Source: an uncultured Spirochaetales bacterium (lineage in GTDB: Bacteria > Spirochaetota > Spirochaetia > Sphaerochaetales > Sphaerochaetaceae). From it: a stretch of 7,981 bases of DNA. Within the stretch, counting starts at the first letter, position 1, and every line of letters begins with the position of its first letter. Where the stretch lies: contig CAMEXG010000092.1 of the NCBI GenBank assembly GCA_945947045.1, positions 1 through 7,981 of the forward strand, in the 5' to 3' direction. The notes beneath the pieces are model-generated. The model searched no databases, was not told where the DNA came from, and saw only the letters and a list, made by a program, of their open reading frames with translations. Below, piece after piece: positions 1 through 6,364 of this stretch. Position numbers and translations under genes: made by a program.

Positions 1-86
1 GATAATTCCACTAATGATTACATTTACCCCTTGTTTATGGGGTTCTAGATCTTAAATTAAGAAGATTTCATTCCCTAAATCAATGG

Positions 87-1631
87 TTAACCATCAATAA
101 GAATGTTTGATATCTTCTTGGGGGATGTCTCTTCTTTTGATTTCTGAAGTGTTTTCTTCATCAAGAGAAAGAGCTTAATGAATTCACTATTTGATTTTTT
201 CGATGACAGATATTTAAGTGCTTTGGCATCTAAAAAACGTTCGATTCGTAAGCATCCGCCTTTTAATAGATATTTGAGCCTCTCTATTTCAACTTTTGAT
301 AGACTTGAAAAGTCTGATAATTCAAGAAAAGCGACCATATCTTCTATGTACATGGAATCAATGAACTCACCGTTCTTATAATCTATATCTACAATGATCC
401 TTTCTTCCCTCAAAAGGAAATTCAGGTATTCATTATCTTCAACAGATTCAGGAACATGGATGTAATATAAAGAAGAAGGCAGCTTATCATTGGATTTCCT
501 GATCACTCTTCCTATTCTTTGGATTCTTTGGAGTTCGGTTGCTGTAGTAGATAGAACGATTGCAATATCTGCGTCCGGTACATCCAAGCCTTCATCCAAA
601 GCCTTGCAGCACAGAAGTATTCTACTTGTCCCCTCTTTGAATGCCTTGAGGTTTTCTTCCTTCATCTTTGTCTCCATATCGCCGTGATACATCACTGCTT
701 TTATACCGTCTTTCTTTAGTTTTGCAAAAAGAGCATCTACCTGATCTATTCTTTCAGTAAAAACTATGGTCTTTCCTTCTGTGTATTTTATTATACCCAG
801 GGCAGCTTTTATTCTAGTGTCGGCTCTTATGATGATATCACGTCGCTCTCTGATCAGAACTTCAAGGTTCCAGGCCATTTCTTTTTCGCCTTGTTTGTAC
901 AGAAAATCAGTGATATCGAAAATGGATGCATTAATCTTCTTTAATATTGGGTATGCTTCGTAGATCCTACCAAAGGAGAAGAGAATATCTTTTGAGATGA
1001 CGTCATATAATCCTCTTTCTTCATCGTTGAAGTGTACTGCTACGTTAAAGACTACAAAGTCGTTTACGATGCCGTCAGAGAGGGCGTCTGAAAGAGTATA
1101 ACGGAAGAATACATCACCAACCTTCGGTATAAGGACAGAGTGCAAGGTCCTTACTTTTGTTGTAGCTGAAATCCCCAAAGAATAATAAAGGGAATCTTTA
1201 AAATGATTTGAATGTAAGAAATCGAAAACATGGCTATTGGCGGGGCTTCCATAGTGGTGCACCTCATCAAGAATAAGTAGAACAGCCTTGTTTGCCTTGA
1301 AATCTTTCTCAACTAGAAGAGGCAACATATCACGGGCAGTATTTATAGTCATAATAGTGTATTTGCCTTTCTTGCTTTTGACATTGCTCCATATTTCAAT
1401 GTCCTTCGCCCCATTTCTTGATAAGACATCTCTCCATTGTTTTTTTAAGGCGACTTTAGGTACGACAACGTATATAGAGAGGTTGCCTTTTTTCTCTTCG
1501 TCGAGTCTAAGGCTTCCCTGTACCGCCATAAGTGTCTTGCCAGCACCTGTAGTGACTTCGGCTATTCCTTTATAACCTACGTTTTTCCAAGTATTTAGAC
1601 ATTCTTCTTGCCATCTGTAGAGCGAAATCAT
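87..1631 (-). CDS. Superfamily 2 (XPB/Rad25-like) DEAD/DEAH helicase of a BREX-like module
   Basis: This is a predicted ATP-dependent DNA helicase or translocase of 514 residues. Visible motifs, in order, are: a Q-like LYRWQEE at 4-10, motif I TTGAGKT (27-33), motif Ia VVPKVALKKQW (56-66), motif II DEVHH (122-126), motif III SATT (155-158), motif IV TIVFTERIDQVD (288-299), motif V around CCKALDEGLDVPDAD (341-355) and motif VI QRIGRVIR (371-378). All catalytic positions look intact. The last ~135 residues match nothing I recognise. A TTG start at 1673 would add 14 residues but has no ribosome binding site. I chose ATG 1631 because a perfect TATAAT ends 6 bases before it, implying a leaderless mRNA. 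The gene diverges from the ATPase operon at 1717, and BREX-type ATPases often sit beside such helicases. The helicase call is firm; a role in defence is inferred. The region to its left lies outside the window. Confidence 0.9.
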   Translation of the reverse strand: MISLYRWQEECLNTWKNVGYKGIAEVTTGAGKTLMAVQGSLRLDEEKKGNLSIYVVVPKVALKKQWRDVLSRNGAKDIEIWSNVKSKKGKYTIMTINTARDMLPLLVEKDFKANKAVLLILDEVHHYGSPANSHVFDFLHSNHFKDSLYYSLGISATTKVRTLHSVLIPKVGDVFFRYTLSDALSDGIVNDFVVFNVAVHFNDEERGLYDVISKDILFSFGRIYEAYPILKKINASIFDITDFLYKQGEKEMAWNLEVLIRERRDIIIRADTRIKAALGIIKYTEGKTIVFTERIDQVDALFAKLKKDGIKAVMYHGDMETKMKEENLKAFKEGTSRILLCCKALDEGLDVPDADIAIVLSTTATELQRIQRIGRVIRKSNDKLPSSLYYIHVPESVEDNEYLNFLLREERIIVDIDYKNGEFIDSMYIEDMVAFLELSDFSSLSKVEIERLKYLLKGGCLRIERFLDAKALKYLSSKKSNSEFIKLFLLMKKTLQKSKEETSPKKISNILIDG

Positions 1632-1637
1632 TGTCTC

Positions 1638-1665
1638 ATTATAATGTCTTACTTTTTGTTGTGAT
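1638..1665 (-). promoter_or_regulatory. Promoter of the helicase gene (probably leaderless)
   Basis: Read on the minus strand, a perfect TATAAT lies at 1638-1643. A 16-base spacer separates it from ATCACA at 1660-1665, which matches the -35 consensus at 4 of 6 positions. The first transcribed base would fall on, or within a base or two of, the A of ATG 1631. This fits the absence of an SD there. The -35 overlaps that of the divergent operon promoter. Confidence 0.55.
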
Positions 1666-1688
1666 AGATTCAAAAAATAGGCTATGAT
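1659..1688 (+). promoter_or_regulatory. Promoter of the coiled-coil/ATPase operon
   Basis: TTGTGA at 1659-1664 (4 of 6 matches) is followed by an 18-base spacer and TATGAT at 1683-1688 (5 of 6). The predicted leader is about 20 bases and contains the SD TAGGAG at 1705-1710, six bases before ATG 1717. The -35 overlaps the helicase -35 on the other strand by five bases, so the two promoters probably compete or are co-regulated. Confidence 0.5.
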
Positions 1689-1716
1689 GACTAGAAGTAA
1701 GAATTAGGAGTTTAAA

Positions 1717-2505
1717 ATGCGATACGAAGAATTTTTGGAGTCATTTCTTGCTTCAGATAAATCTCTGAAAGAGACAATAAAGAAAGTATCTGGCTTGGAA
1801 GGAAAGATGCAGAAAGATAGTATAAAGGGAGACATTAAATCCCTTTTGAAGAATCTGGATGCTTTGAAAAATGCTGTTTCTTCTCTTGAAGAGGCTTTGA
1901 CAGGGGTTGAGGAATCTGTCTCAAATTTCGACTACCGCTCATATTTTACATCAGGTGAATTTACAGAAGATATGCTCTTAGGTTTGAAGGAAAGGAAGAT
2001 GGACACTGTTGGCGAGTATCCTGTATTTGAAGTATTCCCTACGAGAATCAGAATAGACGGAGAGAACCAGGAAGTTATTCTTGGAAAGAAGAAAGTCCCA
2101 ACAATGAGGCCAAAAATCCTTGTAGACAGTGCAGCCGATTTGGTTGATAAATTGGAATCTGCTCCATTCAATGCTCAGGCTTTTGCTCAGGATCTGGAGA
2201 ATGCCTACTTAATTTGTGTGCTTCAAGAGAAGGCAAAGAATACAGGAAAGGTAAATGACCACTTGTTCTACGTTCCTCTTCTTTCCTGCTATAAAGTTAT
2301 GGTGCCTCTGTCAAGAAGCAGAAAGGAATATGACGAGATGGCTTTCGCTTTCGATTTGGCACGTCTATATAACGAGATTAAAAAGGGTGATTTTGTAACA
2401 AAGAGCGGCCATACTTGTCTCTTTGGTACTGGAAGAGGAAAGAGTGTAAGAATCCTTGATGATACAGGCATGGAACAGTTGATCAGTACAATATGCTTTC
2501 GCTGA
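1717..2505 (+). CDS. Unrecognised coiled-coil protein, first gene of the ATPase operon
   Basis: This 262-residue protein belongs to no family I can name. It appears soluble, with no signal peptide or membrane segment. Residues about 10-70 are rich in Lys, Glu, Leu and Ser with heptad-like spacing and probably form a coiled coil. A middle block (about 100-137) contains the distinctive YPVFEVFPTRIRID and KKVPTMRPKILV. The rest looks alpha-helical up to a basic, Gly-containing patch (HTCLFGTGRGKSVRILDD, 232-249). There is no nuclease, methyltransferase or P-loop motif. The start is supported by SD TAGGAG six bases upstream. It is followed after 14 bases by the first ATPase gene, so the two are almost certainly co-transcribed. 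A plausible role is an adaptor or scaffold for the ATPases and helicase, but this is inferred from position only. Confidence 0.85.
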   Translation: MRYEEFLESFLASDKSLKETIKKVSGLEGKMQKDSIKGDIKSLLKNLDALKNAVSSLEEALTGVEESVSNFDYRSYFTSGEFTEDMLLGLKERKMDTVGEYPVFEVFPTRIRIDGENQEVILGKKKVPTMRPKILVDSAADLVDKLESAPFNAQAFAQDLENAYLICVLQEKAKNTGKVNDHLFYVPLLSCYKVMVPLSRSRKEYDEMAFAFDLARLYNEIKKGDFVTKSGHTCLFGTGRGKSVRILDDTGMEQLISTICFR

Positions 2506-2519
2506 TTGGAGATAGATAG

Positions 2520-3734
2520 ATGGATAGAAAGGGCACAATGGTGGAGCTTCAGTGTGGGCGAACACCAAATGGAAACAAAGAGATATTGAGGACACTTACA
2601 GTAGGACTGGACAAAGTGTCGTCATTTATCAGGAGAGAGTATTTTGCTTCATACATAACAGAGGGTGGAAGCAAGATAAAATTCCTCATGGGAAAGAAAG
2701 GCTCAGGTAAAACTCATCTTTTGGCTTTGATGTCGGCAGATGCAGAGGAAGAAGGTTTCCTGTCGATTTGTCTTGACGCCCAATCTATTCTTTTGTCAGA
2801 TATGACTAATCTCTATTTGGCTTTATATAGGTCTATTGACTTTGAAGATCTTTCATCCCGTATCGCCCAGTCGATTATGCGTTCCCTTGGATACGACTAT
2901 AATATGGAAGAAGGAAAGTCTGCCATGGATTGGCTTTCAGATAGAGGTGAGCAGAGTGTAATGGCAAGACAGGAACTTAGAAGCGAAGTAAGAAGATCTA
3001 TTACATCCAATAAGGAATTAGACCATAATTTTGCTCAGATTCTTTCCCTGAAGGTATCGGAAAAGCTAGGTATACTTACTCTCGATGAAGAGCTTGATTC
3101 TCTTTCTGATGATTGGCTTAATGCAGAAAAAAGCGTGAAAGTTGCAAAGCTGCGATCCTTTGGCCTTGCCGGATACAAGATTAACAAGACAAATGCCAGA
3201 AGAATGCTCAAAAGTATTGGCGAAGCAGTACATATTGCAGGGTATACAGGATTATTTGTCTCTCTTGATAATCTTCAGAACATTGTCTCCACCTCTTCAT
3301 TGGAAGAAGTCAAATACACAAAGATGAAGAGAGACGACGCGTATGAAGTGATTCGCCAGCTAATAGATGACATTGATGTCTTCAGATATTTCTTCCTGAT
3401 CCTTTCTTTCGACAGAATACTTGTGGATCATGAGAAATGGGGTATGAAGAGTTATCAGGCTCTTTGGTTGAGAGTGCAGAACGAAATAGTCTCTGGAAGA
3501 GTCAATCTCTATAATGACCTGTTGGATTTGGACAAGATTAATCCTGAAATACTGGTTCCTCAATCTGTTATGGAGATGTCTCATAGACTTACTGAGCTCT
3601 TTAGAAGCGAAAACTTTTCAGCCCATGAAGTCACAAGAGAAGAGGCTGAGGCTATACTGAAGGAAAGCAAGTTTGGAAGTGTATCTATTCCTTTGTTGAC
3701 CAATAAATATACACTTCAGGTGAAGGAGGCTTGA
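2520..3734 (+). CDS. BREX-type P-loop ATPase (DUF2791/BrxC-BrxD-like), atypical Walker B
   Basis: This is a predicted P-loop ATPase of 404 residues. Walker A is GKKGSGKT at 58-65, preceded by TLTVGLDKVSSFI (25-37), which resembles the lead-in of BREX ATP-binding proteins. The Walker B candidate is GLFVSLDNLQNI (244-255). Its Asp250 is followed by Asn251 where active members carry Glu, so hydrolysis may be weak or need the partner ATPase. A second hydrophobic strand, FFLILSFDRIL (291-301), could be the sensor-1 strand. The SD GGAG at 2508-2511 lies 8 bases before the ATG; an internal ATG at codon 7 (2538) is a weaker alternative. It sits 14 bases after the coiled-coil gene and 2 bases before the second ATPase gene. 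It is probably the partner of that ATPase in a heteromeric complex acting on DNA. The P-loop call is firm; the family assignment is by resemblance. Confidence 0.82.
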   Translation: MDRKGTMVELQCGRTPNGNKEILRTLTVGLDKVSSFIRREYFASYITEGGSKIKFLMGKKGSGKTHLLALMSADAEEEGFLSICLDAQSILLSDMTNLYLALYRSIDFEDLSSRIAQSIMRSLGYDYNMEEGKSAMDWLSDRGEQSVMARQELRSEVRRSITSNKELDHNFAQILSLKVSEKLGILTLDEELDSLSDDWLNAEKSVKVAKLRSFGLAGYKINKTNARRMLKSIGEAVHIAGYTGLFVSLDNLQNIVSTSSLEEVKYTKMKRDDAYEVIRQLIDDIDVFRYFFLILSFDRILVDHEKWGMKSYQALWLRVQNEIVSGRVNLYNDLLDLDKINPEILVPQSVMEMSHRLTELFRSENFSAHEVTREEAEAILKESKFGSVSIPLLTNKYTLQVKEA

Positions 3735-3736
3735 AG

Positions 3737-4942
3737 ATGACAGATTTTGAAAACCGACATATGATCGAAGCCCTCAGATCCGGTGTTCCTTCCCGTTCTG
3801 TAGGTAAGTTCTTCTCTTCTTCAAGAAAAGAGATTATGGATAAGGCTGCTTCATTAATTGCAGATGCTTCCAATGGTTTATCAAACAGCATGGTGATCAA
3901 AGGAAAGTATGGAGAAGGAAAGACCCACTTTCTGAACTCTGTATTTTCTATGGCACAAGAGAACAACATGGTTGTATCTTTTGTCGCTCTTGGCAAAGAG
4001 ACTCCTGCCAATAAGATAGATATCCTTTATAAAAGGGTCTTGGAACAGACATATCTTCCTGGAGAAAGTGAACCTGGTATCCCATCTCTCTTTACTTTTC
4101 TTTCTTCTGGTAGTGACAAAGCTAATGAGATGTTTCTGTATGCTTTAAATAAGCTAAATACTAATAGACTTTATTATGTGTTGAAGGCTTTTCTCGCTTC
4201 TGAAGGAAGTAATGATGACGAAGTGGATGTTTTGGAAGCAGATCTTCAGGGTTCCTTTGCGTCAGTAGCTGCAATAAGAAGTCTTTATTCCAAATATTGT
4301 AGGGAAAAAGTATCATTCAACAATAAGTTTGTGATAAAAGAACACACTTCCGATTATTTTGCATTTATGTCCCACTTGTTTAAAGTAATGGGTTACTCTG
4401 GCTGGGTTATTCTCTTTGATGAAGCTGAGCTAATCGGTAGATTTGCCAGAAAGTCCAGAATGTCTGTCTATTCCACTATTTCCCAGTTCTTATTTCCTCC
4501 TTCCTCTTTTGATTCTGTTTCTTCTATTTTTGCGTTTTCCTCTTCATATACAGAGGAAGTAATAGGCGAGAAGGATGACTATGGTTATCTTGATTTGATG
4601 GAAGGGGATGAAAACTCCAAGGTAATCATCAGAAATGTTTTGGACAGAATAGTAGACGCAGAGGAGTTAAGACCGCTGACCGAAGTTGAGCTTTCATCGT
4701 CGTTAAAAACTATTGTAGATATTTACTCAAAAGCTTATGGTCGGGATTACACTGAGTACACAGACAAGGTTATCGATACAGCCATGTCTTCAGGTTATCT
4801 ACTAAGAACAAAGATCAGGGCGGCCATTGAGGCTTTGGATCAGATTTCTCAGTATGGCGATACAGGAGACATAACTTCTCAAAAAGTATGTGTAGATAGT
4901 CTCTCTGATACGCTTGATCAACTACTGGATTTACAAGACTAA
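3737..4942 (+). CDS. BREX-type P-loop ATPase (DUF2791/BrxD-like)
   Basis: This is a predicted ATPase of 401 residues. The N-terminus MIEALRSGVPSRSV (9-22) closely resembles the conserved opening of DUF2791/BREX ATP-binding proteins. Walker A is GKYGEGKTH (56-64). A following KETP (87-90) and the region up to LPG (107-109) also fit that family. Walker B is GWVILFDEAELIG (222-234) with a canonical Asp228-Glu229, so this copy should hydrolyse ATP. I chose ATG 3737 over the in-frame TTG at 3731 because the SD AAGGAGG at 3723-3729 is 7 bases from the ATG but only 1 from the TTG. That SD lies inside the end of the preceding gene, which suggests translational coupling. A hairpin terminator follows at once. 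In BREX and Ter-associated clusters such ATPases accompany helicases. Here no PglZ or methyltransferase is seen, so the exact system is unknown. Confidence 0.87.
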   Translation: MTDFENRHMIEALRSGVPSRSVGKFFSSSRKEIMDKAASLIADASNGLSNSMVIKGKYGEGKTHFLNSVFSMAQENNMVVSFVALGKETPANKIDILYKRVLEQTYLPGESEPGIPSLFTFLSSGSDKANEMFLYALNKLNTNRLYYVLKAFLASEGSNDDEVDVLEADLQGSFASVAAIRSLYSKYCREKVSFNNKFVIKEHTSDYFAFMSHLFKVMGYSGWVILFDEAELIGRFARKSRMSVYSTISQFLFPPSSFDSVSSIFAFSSSYTEEVIGEKDDYGYLDLMEGDENSKVIIRNVLDRIVDAEELRPLTEVELSSSLKTIVDIYSKAYGRDYTEYTDKVIDTAMSSGYLLRTKIRAAIEALDQISQYGDTGDITSQKVCVDSLSDTLDQLLDLQD

Positions 4943-4949
4943 AGTGCAT

Positions 4950-4979
4950 AAGAGGATGGTCGCGGTAGATCATCCTCTT
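4950..4979 (+). terminator. Hairpin terminator of the ATPase operon
   Basis: AAGAGGATG at 4950-4958 pairs perfectly with CATCCTCTT at 4971-4979. Three more inner pairs (one G-U) leave a six-base loop GCGGTA at 4962-4967. It begins 8 bases after the stop of the second ATPase gene. The T-rich stretch (ACTTTTC) starts only about 7 bases beyond the stem, so termination efficiency is uncertain. Confidence 0.65.
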
Positions 4980-5049
4980 GCAACGACTTTTCAGTTTTAA
5001 AGAATTCATATCTTTATGTTTTGATAGAAAAGACTTTTGAAAATAGCGC

Positions 5050-5207
5050 AGTAGTTGACGTACTCCCACGGGCAAGCCCAGTGGGAATCTGGTCATGGTA
5101 ACGATGGCTGCACCCCGAAGGGCGTCTTACGCCGTCTCTGGCCCGCGAGACCCGCCCGGCCTCGCCTTATGGGCTAGGCGTCCTGCGCCTGCTTCCTTTG
5201 TAACGCT
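5050..5207 (-). mobile_element. Relic of an IS200/IS605-type element (3' end only)
   Basis: This stretch is strikingly GC-rich and structured compared with the AT-rich DNA on both sides, suggesting foreign origin. Read on the minus strand, it ends in a hairpin built from CCCAC/GTGGG and GGGC/GCCC with one bulged base (5064-5086), followed by AGTACGTCAA. A subterminal hairpin a few bases from the end, without terminal inverted repeats, is the layout of IS200/IS605 right ends. There is no tnpA or tnpB coding sequence and no recognisable left end; the next gene in the element's 5' direction is brnA, whose stop codon abuts the relic. An unrelated structured RNA gene is the main alternative. Confidence 0.45.
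5054..5200 (-). ncRNA. Omega-RNA-like structured RNA (candidate TnpB guide scaffold)
   Basis: On the minus strand several local stems can be drawn in order: GGCG/CGCC near 5176-5190, GTCTC/GAGAC (arms near 5146-5150 and 5133-5137), GGCGT/ACGCC with a three-base loop (5122-5134), a CCC-TTC-GGG hairpin (5114-5122), and the terminal CCCAC/GTGGG hairpin (5064-5086). Some of these overlap and would be alternatives. In IS200/IS605 elements the RNA made from the tnpB 3' end and the right end guides TnpB, with the guide lying just past the element boundary, here around 5030-5052. Without tnpB it could act only in trans, or be dead. I see no clear promoter of its own. Confidence 0.35.
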
Positions 5208-5495
5208 TCATTCAAATATCGCTTTTCTTAATACGTCATTTATCTTGGTCTGATGCCCTTTCCCTGTACTTTTGAATGCAGCAACTACATCTGCATCCAG
5301 TTTAAGTGTTATTTGAACTTTCTTAGGTTTATAGTATTCACTAGATGCGGGTTTAAAGTCATGGAGCATCCACGATTCTAGTTTTGGAGAATCAAAATCA
5401 TAGACAATCTTTTTTTTTGCAGCTTCTTCTACCTCTTTTAAAGCTTCTTTGGTAGGTAAATCCCCAATTTGAACTGTTTTCTTTACAATAGCCAT
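5208..5495 (-). CDS. brnA: BrnA-family antitoxin (ribbon-helix-helix)
   Basis: This 95-residue antitoxin belongs to the BrnT/BrnA type II system. BrnA binds and neutralises the BrnT ribonuclease and represses the shared promoter through its C-terminal DNA-binding dimer. The C-terminal block KPKKVQITLKLDADVVAAF with GKGHQTKINDVLRKAI (57-93) is the classic BrnA ribbon-helix-helix signature. The preceding DSPKLESWMLHDFKPA (35-50) corresponds to the toxin-binding segment. I chose the ATG at 5495 rather than one ten codons upstream because AAAGGAG (5504-5510) is spaced 8 bases from it. The gene is intact, although the toxin gene upstream appears frameshifted. Its start lies inside the toxin reading frame, so the two would be translationally coupled. 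The GC-rich IS-like relic begins immediately after its stop. Confidence 0.88.
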   Translation of the reverse strand: MAIVKKTVQIGDLPTKEALKEVEEAAKKKIVYDFDSPKLESWMLHDFKPASSEYYKPKKVQITLKLDADVVAAFKSTGKGHQTKINDVLRKAIFE

Positions 5496-5753
5496 AATAT
5501 AATCTCCTTTCTTTTTTGTTTGCAATTCTTGCAGAGATTAAGCGATATGCTTCTTTTCGTTCTGTGTATACGACGAATAGTACCTTTCCTACAAGTCCTA
5601 TAGTTTGAATTCTATCTTCTCCCGGGTTGTTTTCTGAATGGTCTACTCGTTCTATTCGAAATGGATCTGCAAACACACGCTTGCAGTCTCAAAGTTTATG
5701 CCGTGTTTTTGTTTGTTTTCTATGTTCTTTTGGTCATCCCATTCAATTGTCAT
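5398..5753 (-). pseudogene. brnT: BrnT-family toxin, broken by a frameshift
   Basis: BrnT is a small RelE-fold ribonuclease toxin. From ATG 5753 the frame reads MTIEWDDQKNIENKQKHGINFETA, the typical BrnT N-terminus. It then shifts at about 5679-5684 and stops at TAG 5652-5654 after 33 residues. The remaining domain continues in another frame: FADPFRIERVDHSE, DRIQTIGLVGKVLFVVYTER, YRLISARIANKKERRLYYG. Adding one A after 5682 would restore GCA AAG CGT GTG TTT GCA (AKRVFA), exactly the expected sequence, so one base has been lost or misread. The second frame also runs about 31 codons past the usual family end (RRLYYG), overlapping brnA out of frame by 98 bases. The toxin is probably inactive unless this is a sequencing error or a tolerated slip. 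Confidence 0.8.
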
Positions 5754-5788
5754 GTATGAAGTATACGCAAAAAAGTAGTTACTGTAAA
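5754..5788 (-). promoter_or_regulatory. brnTA promoter with palindrome over the -10
   Basis: On the minus strand TTTACA (5783-5788, 5 of 6) is followed by a 17-base spacer and TATACT (5760-5765, 5 of 6). Transcription would begin at, or next to, the A of the brnT ATG (5753), which has no SD. A small palindrome, GTAT-GAAGT-ATAC (5754-5766), covers the -10 and start site. It is a natural candidate for the BrnA operator, as BrnA proteins autorepress. Confidence 0.6.
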
Positions 5789-5887
5789 GTAATATTGATT
5801 TTATAACTATAATTTAATAAATATTGAACATAAGAAATGCAGATTATACCTAAATAAATCTTCTTTTGGTGTTATTTTGCTCCTTGA
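5789..5887. other. AT-rich intergenic spacer
   Basis: Very AT-rich DNA separates the brnTA promoter from the terminator hairpin of the membrane-protein gene. I see no open frame with a plausible start and ribosome binding site and no clear repeat. It probably acts as upstream flank of the brnTA promoter. Confidence 0.4.
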
Positions 5888-5914
5888 AAGTGGATGGCTT
5901 TCTGCCACCCACTT
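5888..5914 (-). terminator. Hairpin terminator of the membrane-protein gene
   Basis: As minus-strand RNA this forms an uninterrupted 11-pair stem: AAGTGG, one G-U pair, and UGGC against GCCA, closed by a five-base loop AGAAA. On the plus strand the same position is an A-C mismatch, so the structure suits the minus-strand transcript. It overlaps the stop codon at 5913-5915. Only UUUC, with U's shared with the stem end, follows, so it is a weak intrinsic terminator or an mRNA 3'-end stabiliser. Confidence 0.55.
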
Positions 5915-6359
5915 ATGTTGCCTTGTTTCTGTAGCCACCATATAAGATTCCATTACCATATATAAGAAAAGAATCATCGGTGATTTCAGCTTTGATTTTT
6001 GTCTTATATGGTAGCGATAAATACTCGTCGCCGTTATATAGTGTCCTTTCCTTCTTCCCCTCCACTATTACTGATATAGTGTCTTCGTTCTTCTCTATTT
6101 CCAGCCAAGAGGGAAACGACAAGGTCTTGAAAAGTAGCCATTCTTTATTCTCTTCTTTTACTTCCGGTCTTTTGACAATAGTAAAGACAATGAGGGAGAG
6201 AAAGATGAGAGTTATTGCAATGACGAAGACTATCAAAGAGAATAAAGAAGACTTAAGAGACGCTAGTCTATCTCCATCTTTTTCCATCAGACTTTCTATC
6301 TTGTCGATTCTTTCATTTGTGTTTTTCAGTGTAAATGCCGCACTCTTTTTGTTTTCCAT
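5913..6359 (-). CDS. Small single-pass membrane protein of unknown function
   Basis: This 148-residue protein is one I do not recognise. Residues 1-36 are charged with a short helical, possibly coiled-coil stretch (NTNERIDKIESLMEKDG). One strong hydrophobic segment spans about 39-63 (SLFSLIVFVIAITLIFLSLI and onward) and is followed by KRPEVKEENKE. The C-terminal ~80 residues are beta-rich, with LYNGDEYLSLPYKTKIKAEI and FLIYGNGILYGGY. The topology is probably an N-terminal cytoplasmic tail, one membrane helix and a small C-terminal domain. The start is well supported by SD AAAAGGAG with a 6-base gap. That SD is in the 3' arm of a hairpin (6365-6399), so translation may be structure-controlled. 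It lies 58 bases after the glyoxalase-fold gene and may be co-transcribed with it. Confidence 0.8.
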   Translation of the reverse strand: MENKKSAAFTLKNTNERIDKIESLMEKDGDRLASLKSSLFSLIVFVIAITLIFLSLIVFTIVKRPEVKEENKEWLLFKTLSFPSWLEIEKNEDTISVIVEGKKERTLYNGDEYLSLPYKTKIKAEITDDSFLIYGNGILYGGYRNKAT

Positions 6360-6364
6360 CGATT

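Noticed and set aside
26..43. ACCCC-loop-GGGGT inverted repeat left of the helicase gene
   Set aside because: It has only five pairs and an eight-base loop with no T-tract on either strand; too weak to call a terminator.
50..62. TCTTAA-A-TTAAGA palindrome
   Set aside because: It is a short AT-rich single copy with no nearby promoter; likely chance.
83..94. 12-base perfect palindrome ATGGTTAACCAT over the helicase stop codon
   Set aside because: It occurs once, cannot form a hairpin with a usable loop, and lies at a 3' end; probably chance.
1632..1673. N-terminal extension of the helicase from TTG 1673
   Set aside because: There is no SD, the extra 14 residues add no motif, and they would cover a perfect TATAAT.
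4815..5096. Minus-strand open frame of 93 codons
   Set aside because: It lies across the end of the second ATPase gene, the terminator and the GC-rich relic, with no ribosome binding site and no recognisable protein; it is chance coding.
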